Source: DASYAN01 sp036501345 (GTDB taxonomy: Bacteria > Chloroflexota > Ktedonobacteria > Ktedonobacterales > Ktedonobacteraceae). Taken from it: a stretch of 17,039 nt of DNA. The notes beneath the pieces are model-generated. The model had not been told where the DNA came from. It saw nothing but the letters and a program-made list of their open reading frames with translations, and did no database searches. Numbering within the stretch: the first letter of the stretch is position 1; the number at the start of each line of letters is the position of its first letter. The position numbers were made by a program, and so were the translations under genes. This document shows, piece by piece, positions 1 through 8,115 of the stretch. The DNA lies in assembly GCA_036501345.1 (NCBI GenBank), contig DASYAN010000298.1:1-17039 (forward strand). The letters run 5' to 3'.

Positions 1-816
1 GTCTTTACTGTAGCACAGAACGAAGTCCGCGAAGCATTCCATGACGATGGCATCTATCTTGAACGATATTTGGCACGTGCTCGCCATATCGAGGTCCAGG
101 TGCTGGTCGACAACTATGGAAATGGTGTCCACCTTGGTGAACGCAACTGCTCATGTCAGCGGCGTAATCAGAAAGTTCTGGAAGAGTCGCCTAGCCCGAT
201 TTTGTCACGTGAACTCTGTGAAGAGATCGGTACGAAAGCTGTCCAGGCTGTACAAGATGTTGGCTACCGCAACGCTGGTACGCTTGAATTTCTGGTGGAC
301 ATGCAGAACCGCTACTATTTCATGGAAATGAACACGCGTTTGCAGGTTGAGCATCCCGTCACAGAAATGGTGACCAGTCTGGATCTTGTGAAGGAGCAGA
401 TACATATCGCATCGGGTATGCCTTTGCAACTCCAACAGCGAGATATCCAGGTCCGAGGTCACGCCATCGAGTGCCGTATCACAGCAGAAGATGCTAATGC
501 GGATTTCCGGCCACAGACTGGAGTCATCGAGAAATATTTACCTTCAGGCGGACCTGGAGTGCGTGTCGATAGCCATCTCTATACTGGCTATGAAGTACCG
601 CCGCATTATGACTCATTGCTTGCCAAACTCATTGTCTGGGCACCCACACGCGATGAAGCAATTGCACGTATGCAACGCGCCCTCGAAGAGTTTGTCATTG
701 AAGGGGTCACAACAACAATCCCATTTCATCAGCGCTTGCTTAAACATGAGGCTTTCATTCGGGGAGATACCTATACACGCTTCATTCAGGAAGAAGCTGT
801 CGCACTGGGTATCTGA
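1..816 (+). CDS. accC: Biotin carboxylase subunit of acetyl-CoA carboxylase (3' part)
   Basis: This is the C-terminal 271 residues of biotin carboxylase, which uses ATP and bicarbonate to carboxylate biotin on the carrier protein, the first half-reaction of acetyl-CoA carboxylase in the cytoplasm. The frame is open from base 1, so the start and the N-terminal domain lie outside the window. Visible family motifs are the ATP-grasp stretch GERNCSCQRRNQKVLEE, the active-site block EMNTRLQVEHPVTEM (residues about 109-123 of the visible part), and the C-terminal biotin carboxylase domain with HYDSLLAKLIVWAPTRDEA. The 3' end matches the usual AccC length, without a fused carrier domain, which fits a separate accB downstream. 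The related propionyl-CoA or pyruvate carboxylase subunits cannot be fully excluded, but the nearby fabF and accB favour acetyl-CoA carboxylase. Confidence 0.93.
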   Translation, partial: VFTVAQNEVREAFHDDGIYLERYLARARHIEVQVLVDNYGNGVHLGERNCSCQRRNQKVLEESPSPILSRELCEEIGTKAVQAVQDVGYRNAGTLEFLVDMQNRYYFMEMNTRLQVEHPVTEMVTSLDLVKEQIHIASGMPLQLQQRDIQVRGHAIECRITAEDANADFRPQTGVIEKYLPSGGPGVRVDSHLYTGYEVPPHYDSLLAKLIVWAPTRDEAIARMQRALEEFVIEGVTTTIPFHQRLLKHEAFIRGDTYTRFIQEEAVALGI

Positions 817-1068
817 GAAGACTACGAAGATTAGTAAGTTCTTAGGGGTACAGCGGGCGCAACACCTAAAGGTGCACGGTGAATCGGGTCCCATCCGCTA
901 GATCGTGGCATAACCGATTGGCAAGCTATTGATAGAATATTAATAGTAAGGTTGGGGCGTTGATGAAGTCGATTGGTACCTGAGTAGTTAGTGTAGAAGA
1001 GAGTAAATGGAACGAAGAAACCAGGGCATCATTTGTCGATATCGTAAGAAACAGATGGAGGTGACTTT
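817..1068 (+). other. Intergenic region upstream of fabF
   Basis: These 252 bases separate accC from fabF and contain no ORF that looks like a gene. A weak promoter candidate is TTGGCA (918-923) followed 17 bases later by TAATAG (941-946). Just before fabF is a strong ribosome binding site, GGAGGTGA at 1057-1064. I see no convincing terminator after accC, so fabF may be transcribed both from accC and from its own promoter. Confidence 0.35.
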
Positions 1069-2307
1069 ATGTCTCGCGTAGTTGTAACCGGATTGGGACT
1101 GGTTACCTCGTTGGGGAATGATCTGGCATCCACATGGGATGCTCTTTGCCAGGGCAAATCCGGCATCAGCGAAATTACCGGATATGATACAAGCCGGCAC
1201 CGCGTCCATTTCGGTGGTGAGATCAGAAATTTTGATCCTACTTCCTATATGGACCGTAAGGAAGCACGTCGCAACGATCCCTATGAGCAAATGGCTGTTG
1301 CTGCTAGCAAGCAAGCCCTTGCACATGCAAATTTGCAGATTACCGATGAGATTGCGGATGATGTAGGTGTCTACATTGGGAGTGGCATTGGTGGACTGGT
1401 CACCCAGCATGAACAGTTCAAAATCCTGCATGAAAAAGGTCCGGACCGCATTAGCCCATTCTTTATCAATATGATGATTATCGATGGTGCACCCGGCATT
1501 GTCTCAATCATGACTGGAGCACGCGGACCAAACTGGGCCGCAGTATCTGCTTGTGCGACCAGTGGAAATACCATCGGTGAGGCATGGGAGACTATTCGTC
1601 GTGGCGATGCGAAAGTTATGCTCGCTGGTGGCGCAGAAAAAGCTATCACGCCGATTGCCATGGCGGCATTCGACAATATGCATGCTCTCTCACGCCACAA
1701 TGAAGATCCTCAGGGAGCTAGCCGTCCTTTCGATGCTAAGCGTAATGGCTTCGTAATGGGTGAGGCTGCTGCGATACTTATCCTCGAAGACCTGGAATTC
1801 GCCAAAATGCGCGGAGCTAGCGTTCTTGTTGAGATGGTTGGCTACGGCAGCACAGGAGACGCTCATCATGTGACTGAGCCAGCGCCGGGAGGGGCTGGAC
1901 TGGTGCGTGCCATACGCCGTGCCATGCAAAAAGCTAATCTGCGTCCCGATCAGGTTGACTACATCAATGCTCATGGTACCAGTACCAAGTACAACGATAG
2001 TGTCGAAACCCAAGCTATCAAAACCTGTCTTGGTGATCATGCTTATCGTGTGTCAATAAGCTCTACCAAATCAATGACTGGACATACTCTAGGAGCTGCG
2101 GGAGCAGTTGAGGCGGTGGTTTCTACTCAGGCAATACTCACAGGCATTATTCCGCCAACCATCAATCTGCACCATCCCGATCCTGAGTGCGACCTTGACT
2201 ATGTGCCTAACGAAGCTCGCCATGCTACGGTAAATGTTGCCATGTCAAACTCAATGGGCTTTGGTGGACATAATACCTGCTTAATATTCAAACGTTACGA
2301 AAAGTAG
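1069..2307 (+). CDS. fabF: Beta-ketoacyl-ACP synthase II
   Basis: Condensing enzyme of type II fatty-acid elongation: it joins malonyl-ACP to an acyl chain held on its active-site cysteine, releasing CO2. The 412-residue length is that of FabF. The catalytic triad is visible: Cys162 in AAVSACATSG, His302 in NAHGTST, and His339 in STKSMTGHTLGAAGAVE, together with the conserved Lys334. The N-terminus RVVVTGLGLVTSLGN and the C-terminal NSMGFGGHN glycine motif are typical. The start is fixed by a strong Shine-Dalgarno GGAGGTGA four bases before the ATG. The accB start follows seven bases after its stop, so the two are probably co-transcribed. Because the essential residues are all present, an active elongating enzyme is expected rather than a chain-length-factor type. 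Confidence 0.96.
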   Translation: MSRVVVTGLGLVTSLGNDLASTWDALCQGKSGISEITGYDTSRHRVHFGGEIRNFDPTSYMDRKEARRNDPYEQMAVAASKQALAHANLQITDEIADDVGVYIGSGIGGLVTQHEQFKILHEKGPDRISPFFINMMIIDGAPGIVSIMTGARGPNWAAVSACATSGNTIGEAWETIRRGDAKVMLAGGAEKAITPIAMAAFDNMHALSRHNEDPQGASRPFDAKRNGFVMGEAAAILILEDLEFAKMRGASVLVEMVGYGSTGDAHHVTEPAPGGAGLVRAIRRAMQKANLRPDQVDYINAHGTSTKYNDSVETQAIKTCLGDHAYRVSISSTKSMTGHTLGAAGAVEAVVSTQAILTGIIPPTINLHHPDPECDLDYVPNEARHATVNVAMSNSMGFGGHNTCLIFKRYEK

Positions 2308-2314
2308 TATATAC

Positions 2315-2773
2315 ATGAATATGCAGAAAAAGCCAGTTTCTTCGTGGTTAGAGCGCGTTGAAGATATTATTCAGGTCCTTGAAGGTAGTACAGTCGGAGA
2401 AATCGAGCTGACCGAGGGAGAGACCGAAATCATCATCCGACGCAGTCCCGGCTTGGTGTTAACGGCGAGTGCTACCATGCTTAGCACTCAAGCTGGGAGA
2501 GTTGATGCCCAACGAGCAGCAAAAGCGGATCAAAGTATCCCCATTGTTGCACCTTTAACAGGTGTTTATTACTCGGCTGCATCACCAACAACGCCTCCCT
2601 TCGTCTCAGTCGGCGATGTCGTCCATGTGGGACAGGTTGTGGCACTCATTGAGGCCATGAAAGTCTTTAACGAAATTACTGCCGAAGCCACGGGACGTGT
2701 TGTTATGCTTGCTAGCACTAATGGTGCAGTTGTGCAAAAAGGCGATGTATTGCTTCGTATTGAACCAGTATAA
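2315..2773 (+). CDS. accB: Biotin carboxyl carrier protein of acetyl-CoA carboxylase
   Basis: Carrier subunit of acetyl-CoA carboxylase: its biotinylated lysine moves the carboxyl group from AccC to the carboxyltransferase. The protein has 152 residues, the normal AccB size. The biotinyl domain occupies about residues 75-152, with the biotin-accepting Lys116 in IEAMKVFNEI and the preceding IVAPLTGVYYSAASP. Residues 1-45 form the usual N-terminal region of BCCP (helix with VEDIIQVLEGS, then EIELTEGETEIIIRR), followed by a short linker. The gene begins seven bases after fabF. No clear Shine-Dalgarno is seen, and ATG codons at 2315 and 2321 are both possible, so translational coupling to fabF is likely. 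The carboxyltransferase genes are not in the window. Confidence 0.94.
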   Translation: MNMQKKPVSSWLERVEDIIQVLEGSTVGEIELTEGETEIIIRRSPGLVLTASATMLSTQAGRVDAQRAAKADQSIPIVAPLTGVYYSAASPTTPPFVSVGDVVHVGQVVALIEAMKVFNEITAEATGRVVMLASTNGAVVQKGDVLLRIEPV

Positions 2774-2831
2774 GTGCTATGCACGAGAAACAGCAGAATA
2801 TGTCCCATATGATAGACAATTACTGCTCAAA

Positions 2832-2981
2832 GTGGACAGCTTTGGTAATGGCAAATTAACTGTCCACGGTGAGCCGTTTCAGCCCTTAAATCCATTAGAT
2901 GTTCGAGCCCAAAATCTGGAGAAATATCAGGAAGAAATGCAGGTGTTTACTGCGTTTTTGAGACAGATATACTTTAGCTAA
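2832..2981 (+). CDS. Coding-like small ORF or gene remnant, unknown function
   Basis: Downstream of accB the +3 frame stays open to a TAA at 2979-2981 and reads like real protein: VDSFGNGKLTVHGEPFQPLN and on to YQEEMQVFTAFLRQIYF. The frame is also open upstream, inside the accB sequence, so no unique start exists. GTG at 2832 is one choice and would give 49 residues, but no ribosome binding site precedes it. It could be a small protein, the decayed end of a lost gene, or chance. An 8-bp inverted repeat lies over its first part (2832-2839 with 2860-2867). I do not recognise the sequence. Confidence 0.22.
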   Translation: MDSFGNGKLTVHGEPFQPLNPLDVRAQNLEKYQEEMQVFTAFLRQIYFS

Positions 2982-2999
2982 TGAGTGGAGGGAGAGTTA

Positions 3000-4271
3000 C
3001 TATTCGAATGATTGTGCCTCTTCTACCATAAATCCAGCCGCCTCTAAACGACGTAATAGTTCCTCGCATTGCGAACGATCGCGTGCTTCGAGTGTCACTG
3101 TCTCTTCACGTTGCATAATCGGTAACCGATTCGAGAGACGTTGGTGGCGAACATCGATTACATTAATACGCATCTCAGAGATAATCGCCAGCATACGCAT
3201 TAACTCGCCGGGACGATCAGCCAAACGGGTGTGGATTACAAAGTAACGACCTGCGGCAGCCAGACCATGTTCAATAAAACGTCCTACGAGATTCATGTCG
3301 ATATTGCCGCCAGTCAGAGGAACAAGGACCTTTTTGCCTTCGAGGTTGATTGCACCGCTTAGCATCGCTGCAAGGCCTGTAGCACCCGCTCCTTCAACCA
3401 CCATCTTAGAGCGCTCCATTAGCAGCAAGACGGCGTTAATGATTGCCTCATCCTCAACCAGGACTATATCATCGACTAGGTTTTGAATAATTGAGAAAGT
3501 TAAAGCACCGGGTCGTTTGACTGCGATCCCGTCGGCAATCGTTGTAATCGCAGGTAGAGTCTTCAATGTGCCAGCATCAAGGGAGGCACGACAACTGGCT
3601 GCACCAGCAGCTTGGACGCCAATGATGGTAATATCTGGTTTGAGTGCACGAGCAGCAATGGCAATACCAGATATGAGACCCCCGCCTCCAATAGGAACCA
3701 CAATTGCGTCGGCATCGGGGAGATCGGTTAGCATCTCCAATCCCAGCGTTCCCTGCCCAGCTATCACCTCGGGATCATCAAAAGCATGAACGAAGGTTGC
3801 ACCGGATTCTTGTTGTAACTCGCAACAATGTTGATAGGCATCATCATAAGTTGTGCCGTACAGTACAACTTTCGCACCATAATTCTGGGTGGCTGTCACC
3901 TTGGTCAGAGGTGCATTTTCAGGCATCACAATGGTACAGGGAATATTATTCTGTGAAGCTGCAATTGCCACTCCCTGCGCATGATTGCCAGCAGAGGCTG
4001 CAATCACTCCAACCCGTGCCTGTTCAACTGAGAGACGCGAAATCTTATAGCCCGCTCCTCGCACCTTAAAGGCTCCGGAGCGTTGCATATGCTCACACTT
4101 AAGATAAATATCAGCACCAGTCATCTGGCTCAGAGTGTGCGATGGACTCAGCGGGGTATGATGAATAATTGGCTTGAGAAACTTATATGCTTGCCAGATA
4201 TTCGCGATTGTGACAGAGGCCGCCAGCTCATGAATATTTTCATCAGCTGCGTTATTATCTATTAAATGCAT
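3000..4271 (-). CDS. ilvA: Threonine dehydratase (threonine ammonia-lyase) with ACT domain
   Basis: PLP enzyme that deaminates threonine (and serine) to 2-oxobutyrate and ammonia, feeding isoleucine synthesis or threonine breakdown. The 423-residue protein has the fold-type II PLP domain at about 20-330, with the Schiff-base Lys69 in RSGAFKVRGA, the substrate and cofactor loop SAGNHAQG (93-100) and the phosphate-binding glycine loop GGGG (195-198). A single ACT domain follows at about 343-423 (YFVIHTRLADRPGELMRML). One ACT domain and this length match the shorter TdcB/YgkB-like class rather than the E. coli biosynthetic IlvA, which is about 514 residues. It begins six bases after the YtxH-like gene, with a weak AGGT ribosome binding site, so the two form an operon. 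The biosynthetic or catabolic role cannot be settled from sequence. Confidence 0.92.
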   Translation of the reverse strand: MHLIDNNAADENIHELAASVTIANIWQAYKFLKPIIHHTPLSPSHTLSQMTGADIYLKCEHMQRSGAFKVRGAGYKISRLSVEQARVGVIAASAGNHAQGVAIAASQNNIPCTIVMPENAPLTKVTATQNYGAKVVLYGTTYDDAYQHCCELQQESGATFVHAFDDPEVIAGQGTLGLEMLTDLPDADAIVVPIGGGGLISGIAIAARALKPDITIIGVQAAGAASCRASLDAGTLKTLPAITTIADGIAVKRPGALTFSIIQNLVDDIVLVEDEAIINAVLLLMERSKMVVEGAGATGLAAMLSGAINLEGKKVLVPLTGGNIDMNLVGRFIEHGLAAAGRYFVIHTRLADRPGELMRMLAIISEMRINVIDVRHQRLSNRLPIMQREETVTLEARDRSQCEELLRRLEAAGFMVEEAQSFE

Positions 4272-4277
4272 GATTAC

Positions 4278-4529
4278 CTATAAGTCGCCAGATTTTGCAC
4301 GGGCATAACGGTCGGTCAATTCCGCCTTTGTGTGACTGTACAGCTTATTTCCCTGTACCAGAGCCTCCTGAGCGCGTGCCCGAATTCCTTCGCTAAAAGC
4401 ACCCTGACGAAGCTGGATACCCTGCTCACTCAGTTGAGCACGTGTCGCCTCTCCTGACTGTGGTGCAACCAGCAACCCAACAATGATCCCGAGCCCAAGT
4501 CCCAGAAGCAGTCCCGTTAAGAATTTCAT
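4278..4529 (-). CDS. YtxH-like small membrane-anchored protein
   Basis: An 83-residue protein with one glycine- and leucine-rich membrane segment at about residues 3-22 (FLTGLLLGLGLGIIVGLLVA), followed directly by APQSGEATR, which resembles the LFAPKSGKETR signature of YtxH-domain proteins. The rest is charged and helical, with a probable cytoplasmic coiled region. YtxH proteins have been linked to general stress in Bacillus, but their molecular role is not known. The ATG at 4529 is preceded by GAAAGGA. It stands upstream of and next to the threonine dehydratase gene. No promoter is obvious between the terminator at 4574-4600 and this start. Confidence 0.72.
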   Translation of the reverse strand: MKFLTGLLLGLGLGIIVGLLVAPQSGEATRAQLSEQGIQLRQGAFSEGIRARAQEALVQGNKLYSHTKAELTDRYARAKSGDL

Positions 4530-4573
4530 GGCATGCTTTCCTTTCTTGCTCTCTACATCGCCTCGTTCTCATA

Positions 4574-4600
4574 CAAAAATGGCTGGATAGGGTCCAGCCA
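4574..4600 (-). terminator. Intrinsic terminator of the response regulator gene
   Basis: Read on the minus strand, an 8-bp perfect stem TGGCTGGA / TCCAGCCA with the 5-base loop CCCTA is followed at once by TTTTTG. It begins four bases after the stop codon of the response regulator gene. This is a classic rho-independent terminator and makes the response regulator a separate transcription unit from the genes downstream. Confidence 0.88.
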
Positions 4601-4603
4601 AGT

Positions 4604-4999
4604 TTAGTGTTCGGATTTACCCAGCAGCTCTTCTACCTTATCCAGCAGAACGGTAAGCTCGAAAGGCTTGCGCAACAAACAAACGCCGTTATAGAACTGA
4701 GGATCGCTTTCAATCAAGCTAGAAACCTCATCAGCCTCGAGGACAGCTGCAGTATAAATAATCACTGGAATATCAGCCGTGATCGCATCGCTTTTGAGCT
4801 GCTTGAGGATCTCCTGTCCAGATGCATCACCTAGCTTGAGGTCGAGAATAAGCAGATCAGGTGGAATGCTTTTCACACGTGTGAAGGCATCTTTACCTTC
4901 CTGTAAAATAGAGACCTGATATTGTTCGTCTTCCAGTACACGACGCATCAGGTGAAGTAGTTCATTTCTGTCGTCAACAACAAGTATACGTTTTGTCAC
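4604..4999 (-). CDS. Single-domain response regulator (receiver domain protein)
   Basis: A stand-alone CheY-like receiver of 131 residues with no output domain, so it probably passes on a phosphoryl signal through a partner protein. The receiver residues are all visible: acidic pair Asp9-Asp10 in RILVVDDRN, phospho-acceptor Asp53 in LLILDLKLG, Thr83 in IIYTAA, and Lys111 in LLRKPFE. The start is a GTG at 4999; two in-frame stop codons (TGA TGA) lie just upstream, so no longer version is possible. A TATAGT box at 5014-5019 would put the transcript start only about 8 bases before the GTG, giving a very short leader. No histidine kinase gene is adjacent, so its partner is unknown. Confidence 0.9.
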   Translation of the reverse strand: MTKRILVVDDRNELLHLMRRVLEDEQYQVSILQEGKDAFTRVKSIPPDLLILDLKLGDASGQEILKQLKSDAITADIPVIIYTAAVLEADEVSSLIESDPQFYNGVCLLRKPFELTVLLDKVEELLGKSEH

Positions 5000-5321
5000 G
5001 TCTCATCAGTACCACTATACACGACACTTTTGCCGGGGGGTACTGCCTCCTGTTCACGCTGCTGCATCCTTGCACAGTACCTAAGCTCTGTATTCAAGCT
5101 ACAAACAGCATCTCTTCGACCTGAATCTGCCTGCCGGATACCCTAATGTAGGGGTCAGAGCAAAGCTCTGATGGCCGAGTCTGGTCAGGTCCAGACCTGC
5201 AACGGACGAGCAGAAACCACTCCCAATTGCAAGCCCCTAACGAGAGCTACGGAGTTCCTGATAGAATCAGACAAGGTCATAGCCCTCTCTCGGTGGAGAA
5301 GGTAGGCGGAACGTATAGGAA
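5000..5321. other. Intergenic region between response regulator and tRNA-Lys
   Basis: About 320 bases without a supported gene. The response regulator promoter probably lies at the left end (TATAGT on the minus strand at 5014-5019). Two compact hairpins lie in the middle: TCAGAGC-AAA-GCTCTGA (5155-5171) and overlapping alternatives around 5179-5199 (GTCTGG/CCAGAC or CAGGTC/GACCTG). Neither is followed by a T-run on either strand, so they are not clear intrinsic terminators. They lie downstream of tRNA-Lys and could mark its transcript end. Confidence 0.4.
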
Positions 5322-5394
5322 TGTCGGCGGGGGGATTCGAACCCCCGACTCTCGCATTAAAAGTGCGGTACTCTGCCAACTGAGTTACGCCGAC
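5322..5394 (-). tRNA. tRNA-Lys (anticodon UUU)
   Basis: A 73-base cloverleaf on the minus strand: acceptor stem GTCGGCG / CGCCGAC with discriminator A, D arm ACTC-AGTTGGCA-GAGT, anticodon loop CTTTTAA (anticodon TTT), variable loop GAGTC, and T arm GGGGG-TTCGAAT-CCCCC. The outermost anticodon-stem pair is a C-A mismatch. The 3' CCA is not encoded. It lies 47 bases after the lon stop codon on the same strand. Confidence 0.96.
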
Positions 5395-5441
5395 CCAGAA
5401 ACATGATACCATGACTGTCAAGTAGTTGACGTTAACTTGGA

Positions 5442-8024
5442 CTATGGCTTCTGCTTTGCCCTCGCTGACGGATGCTGGTCACGGTTTGCCTGATCAGGTG
5501 GTATCACAAGAGGAGGCGAATCGTATATATCGACGTCATCCTTCTTCTTCCGATGAGAGGACTGCTCACCTCGGTGGTGCTGTTCTGGCTGGAGGGAAAG
5601 CGGTGCCTGCTGTTCCTGTGACAAAGGCTCATCAGATCTGGTCTGCTCTGGCAACAACGCCCTTTCGATCACCTGGTCCATATTTTCAACTGGAATAATG
5701 TTGATCTGCTGACGAACTTTGGCTGGAATGTCCGTCAGGTCCTTTTTATTAGCCATGGGAATAAGCACTGTCTGGATATTGTGCTGCTGAGCTGCCAGAA
5801 CTTTATCCCGCAGACCACCGATACCTAGCACATTTCCTAGCAAGGTTACTTCTCCCGTCATGGCCAGATCGTGACGTACTGGTCGCTTGGAGAGCACTGA
5901 TATCAAGGCAGTTGCGATAGTGATACCGGCTGAGGGACCATCTTTTGGAATAGCATTCTCCGGCAAGTGGATATGTAGATCAATATTCTCCTGGAAAGCT
6001 GGATCGATATTGAGCTCAATGGCTTGTGAGCGGATATATGAGAGCGCAGCTATCACTGATTCGCGCATAACGTCTCCAAGCTGCCCGGTGATAAACCACT
6101 CTCCTTTGCCGACCATAGTGACTACCTCTACTGGGAGAAGGATACCCCCCGTTTCTGTCACAGCCAGTCCCATTGCGGTCCCAATCTGAGTTCTTGGTAC
6201 TGGTGGCGTATTGCTGTAGCGTGCGGTTCCCAAGTATTGTTCCAGATTGTGCGCGGTAATACGTACTGGTACATTGGGCTTTTCCAGTACTTTGCGAGCC
6301 GCTTTGCGACAAATTGTTGCCAACTGCCGCTCCATGTTACGTATGCCTGCCTCTCGAGTATAATCGGTAATAATGCGCTGCATAACTGGCTGTGTAATTT
6401 TTACCTGCTCAGAACTCAGACCATTTTCTCGCAATACTTTAGGCCAGAGATGGCGTTGCGCAATATTGACTTTCTCATCGAGCATATAGCCGGGCAGATC
6501 AATAATATCCATGCGATCGGCCAGAGGACGTGGGATTTGATATTTGACATTGCCAGTACAGATAAAAAACACTTCTGAGAGGTCGAAGGGCAATTCTAAA
6601 TAGTGATCGGCAAACGAATAGTTCTGTCGAGGATCGAGAACCTCTAGCAGAGCTGCTGAGGGATCGCCACGGTGTTCTGACGAGAGCTTATCTATCTCAT
6701 CTAGTAGGAAGACAGGGTTACGTACGCCAACAGTCTTCATACTCTGGATAATACGTCCTGGCAGGGCGGCGACATAGGTGCGACGATGTCCTCGGATCTC
6801 AGCTTCGTCATGGACACCACCTAATGAAATGCGGGCAAATTTACGTCCCAAGGCATGTGCAATAGATTCTCCCAGCGAGGTTTTGCCTACACCTGGCGGA
6901 CCAATAAGACAGAGAATTTGTCCTAGACTCTCGCTTTTCATCTGACCATCACGCTGTGCTGCTTGGAGACGTAACTGGCGTACTGCAAGAAAATCGATAA
7001 TACGCTCTTTGATGCCTTCCAGGCCATAGTGGTCATCATCGAGAATGCGGCGTGTCTCCAGCAGATCAAAGCGGTCTTCGGTACGCTCAGTCCAGGGCAA
7101 AGCCAATACCCAGTCAATATAAGAGCGGATCACCGTGAGTTCGGCAGATTGCTGTGATGTGCGTTCCAGGCGCTCAATCTCTTTGTATACCTTAGTAGCC
7201 GCCTCAGACGGCAAGTCTTTCTCTTTGAGCTTGGCTCGCAACTCGTCGGCTTCCGACAAGACCTCCATACCTAGCTCTTCCTGGATAGCACGCAACTGTT
7301 CGCGCAGGTAGTACTCTTTCTGGGAGCGATCCACTTGTGAACGGACACGACTGCGGATTGTGGTCTCAAGTTCAAGTATCTCGATCTCGTTACCTATAAT
7401 CACACAGATTTTCTCCAGGCGCTCCATTGGATCAAACGTTTCCAGCAAATCCTGTTGCTGCTCCATCTTGGTGACAAGATGTGCGCCGAGCGTATCTGCG
7501 AGCCGAGCAGGTGTCTTAAGAGCGACGATCGAATCGATATCCTCGACTGAAAATTGTCGGTGGAGTTGGGCGTAGCGCTCAAACAGACTAGTCGCATGGC
7601 GAACAAGGGCTTCAGCTTGTGGCCCATGGGCCTGTGGCTCCGGTTGAACTGTTACACGAACACGGAAGAAAGGATCGGTATCAACATACTCCTCTATCGT
7701 TACGCGGCTGAGACCACTGATCAGTACCTGTACCTGAAGACTTCCATCCTGCTGTCGATGCAGGGTTTTTACTTCTGCAAGTGTACCAACCGTGAAAATA
7801 TCTTTGGGCTGAGGATCATCAATCTCAACACTGCGTCGGGTAGCTGCAACCAATGTACGGTCAGGCCGCATCATCGCATCTTCAATTGCTCGTACCGTCT
7901 TTTCACTGGCAATGACCAGTGTTTGACGATTGTGAGGAAACGCAACGATCGTTTTTAACGCCACAAGAGGATATTCGTTGGCATCAGTTACTGGCAAGTT
8001 ATCTGGGCGTTCTTGTTCACTCAT
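5442..8024 (-). CDS. lon: ATP-dependent protease Lon
   Basis: LonA-type cytoplasmic AAA+ serine protease that unfolds and degrades damaged or regulatory proteins. Domain order is classical: N-terminal substrate-recognition domain (about 18-215), coiled middle part, AAA+ module with Walker A GPPGVGKT (375-382) and Walker B FLLDEID (439-445), then the protease domain with the Ser698-Lys741 dyad (KDGPSAG, and Lys741 in GGLRDKVLAA). The ATG at 8024 is supported by AGGTGG six bases upstream. At 860 residues it is longer than the usual 780-810 because of a polar C-terminal tail (about 791-860) rich in Gln, Glu, Lys and Pro. It follows clpX and trigger factor on the same strand, but a hairpin separates it from clpX, so it may also have its own promoter. 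Confidence 0.97.
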   Translation of the reverse strand: MSEQERPDNLPVTDANEYPLVALKTIVAFPHNRQTLVIASEKTVRAIEDAMMRPDRTLVAATRRSVEIDDPQPKDIFTVGTLAEVKTLHRQQDGSLQVQVLISGLSRVTIEEYVDTDPFFRVRVTVQPEPQAHGPQAEALVRHATSLFERYAQLHRQFSVEDIDSIVALKTPARLADTLGAHLVTKMEQQQDLLETFDPMERLEKICVIIGNEIEILELETTIRSRVRSQVDRSQKEYYLREQLRAIQEELGMEVLSEADELRAKLKEKDLPSEAATKVYKEIERLERTSQQSAELTVIRSYIDWVLALPWTERTEDRFDLLETRRILDDDHYGLEGIKERIIDFLAVRQLRLQAAQRDGQMKSESLGQILCLIGPPGVGKTSLGESIAHALGRKFARISLGGVHDEAEIRGHRRTYVAALPGRIIQSMKTVGVRNPVFLLDEIDKLSSEHRGDPSAALLEVLDPRQNYSFADHYLELPFDLSEVFFICTGNVKYQIPRPLADRMDIIDLPGYMLDEKVNIAQRHLWPKVLRENGLSSEQVKITQPVMQRIITDYTREAGIRNMERQLATICRKAARKVLEKPNVPVRITAHNLEQYLGTARYSNTPPVPRTQIGTAMGLAVTETGGILLPVEVVTMVGKGEWFITGQLGDVMRESVIAALSYIRSQAIELNIDPAFQENIDLHIHLPENAIPKDGPSAGITIATALISVLSKRPVRHDLAMTGEVTLLGNVLGIGGLRDKVLAAQQHNIQTVLIPMANKKDLTDIPAKVRQQINIIPVENMDQVIERALLPEQTRSDEPLSQEQQAPLSLQPEQHHRGEQSSHRKKKDDVDIYDSPPLVIPPDQANRDQHPSARAKQKP

Positions 8025-8086
8025 TGGTTTCCACCTATCTCTCCAGACTAATCAGTCGCACAACTCAGTAAACTCTGCTATAAAAT

Positions 8087-8115
8087 AGATGAGTCTGCAT
8101 TAAGCAGACTCATCT
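8087..8115 (-). terminator. Hairpin at the end of clpX, probable (partial) terminator
   Basis: A perfect 12-bp stem AGATGAGTCTGC / GCAGACTCATCT with a 5-base loop. The clpX stop codon (8100-8102) lies in the loop, so the rising arm is coding sequence. On the minus strand the stem is followed by ATTTTATAG, a broken T-run. It would act as an intrinsic terminator or an attenuator that lowers read-through into lon, though ribosomes ending at the stop codon would melt the stem. Confidence 0.65.

Noticed and set aside
1..816. Possible defect in biotin carboxylase from the changed motif GERNCSCQRRNQK
   Set aside because: The QRRN form, with Asn for the E. coli His, is to my knowledge normal in several bacterial groups. 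The remaining active-site residues are intact.
5185..5421. 78-codon open frame on the - strand
   Set aside because: It contains the translated tRNA-Lys sequence (the RVGGSNPP-type peptide is a well-known artefact of tRNA T arms).
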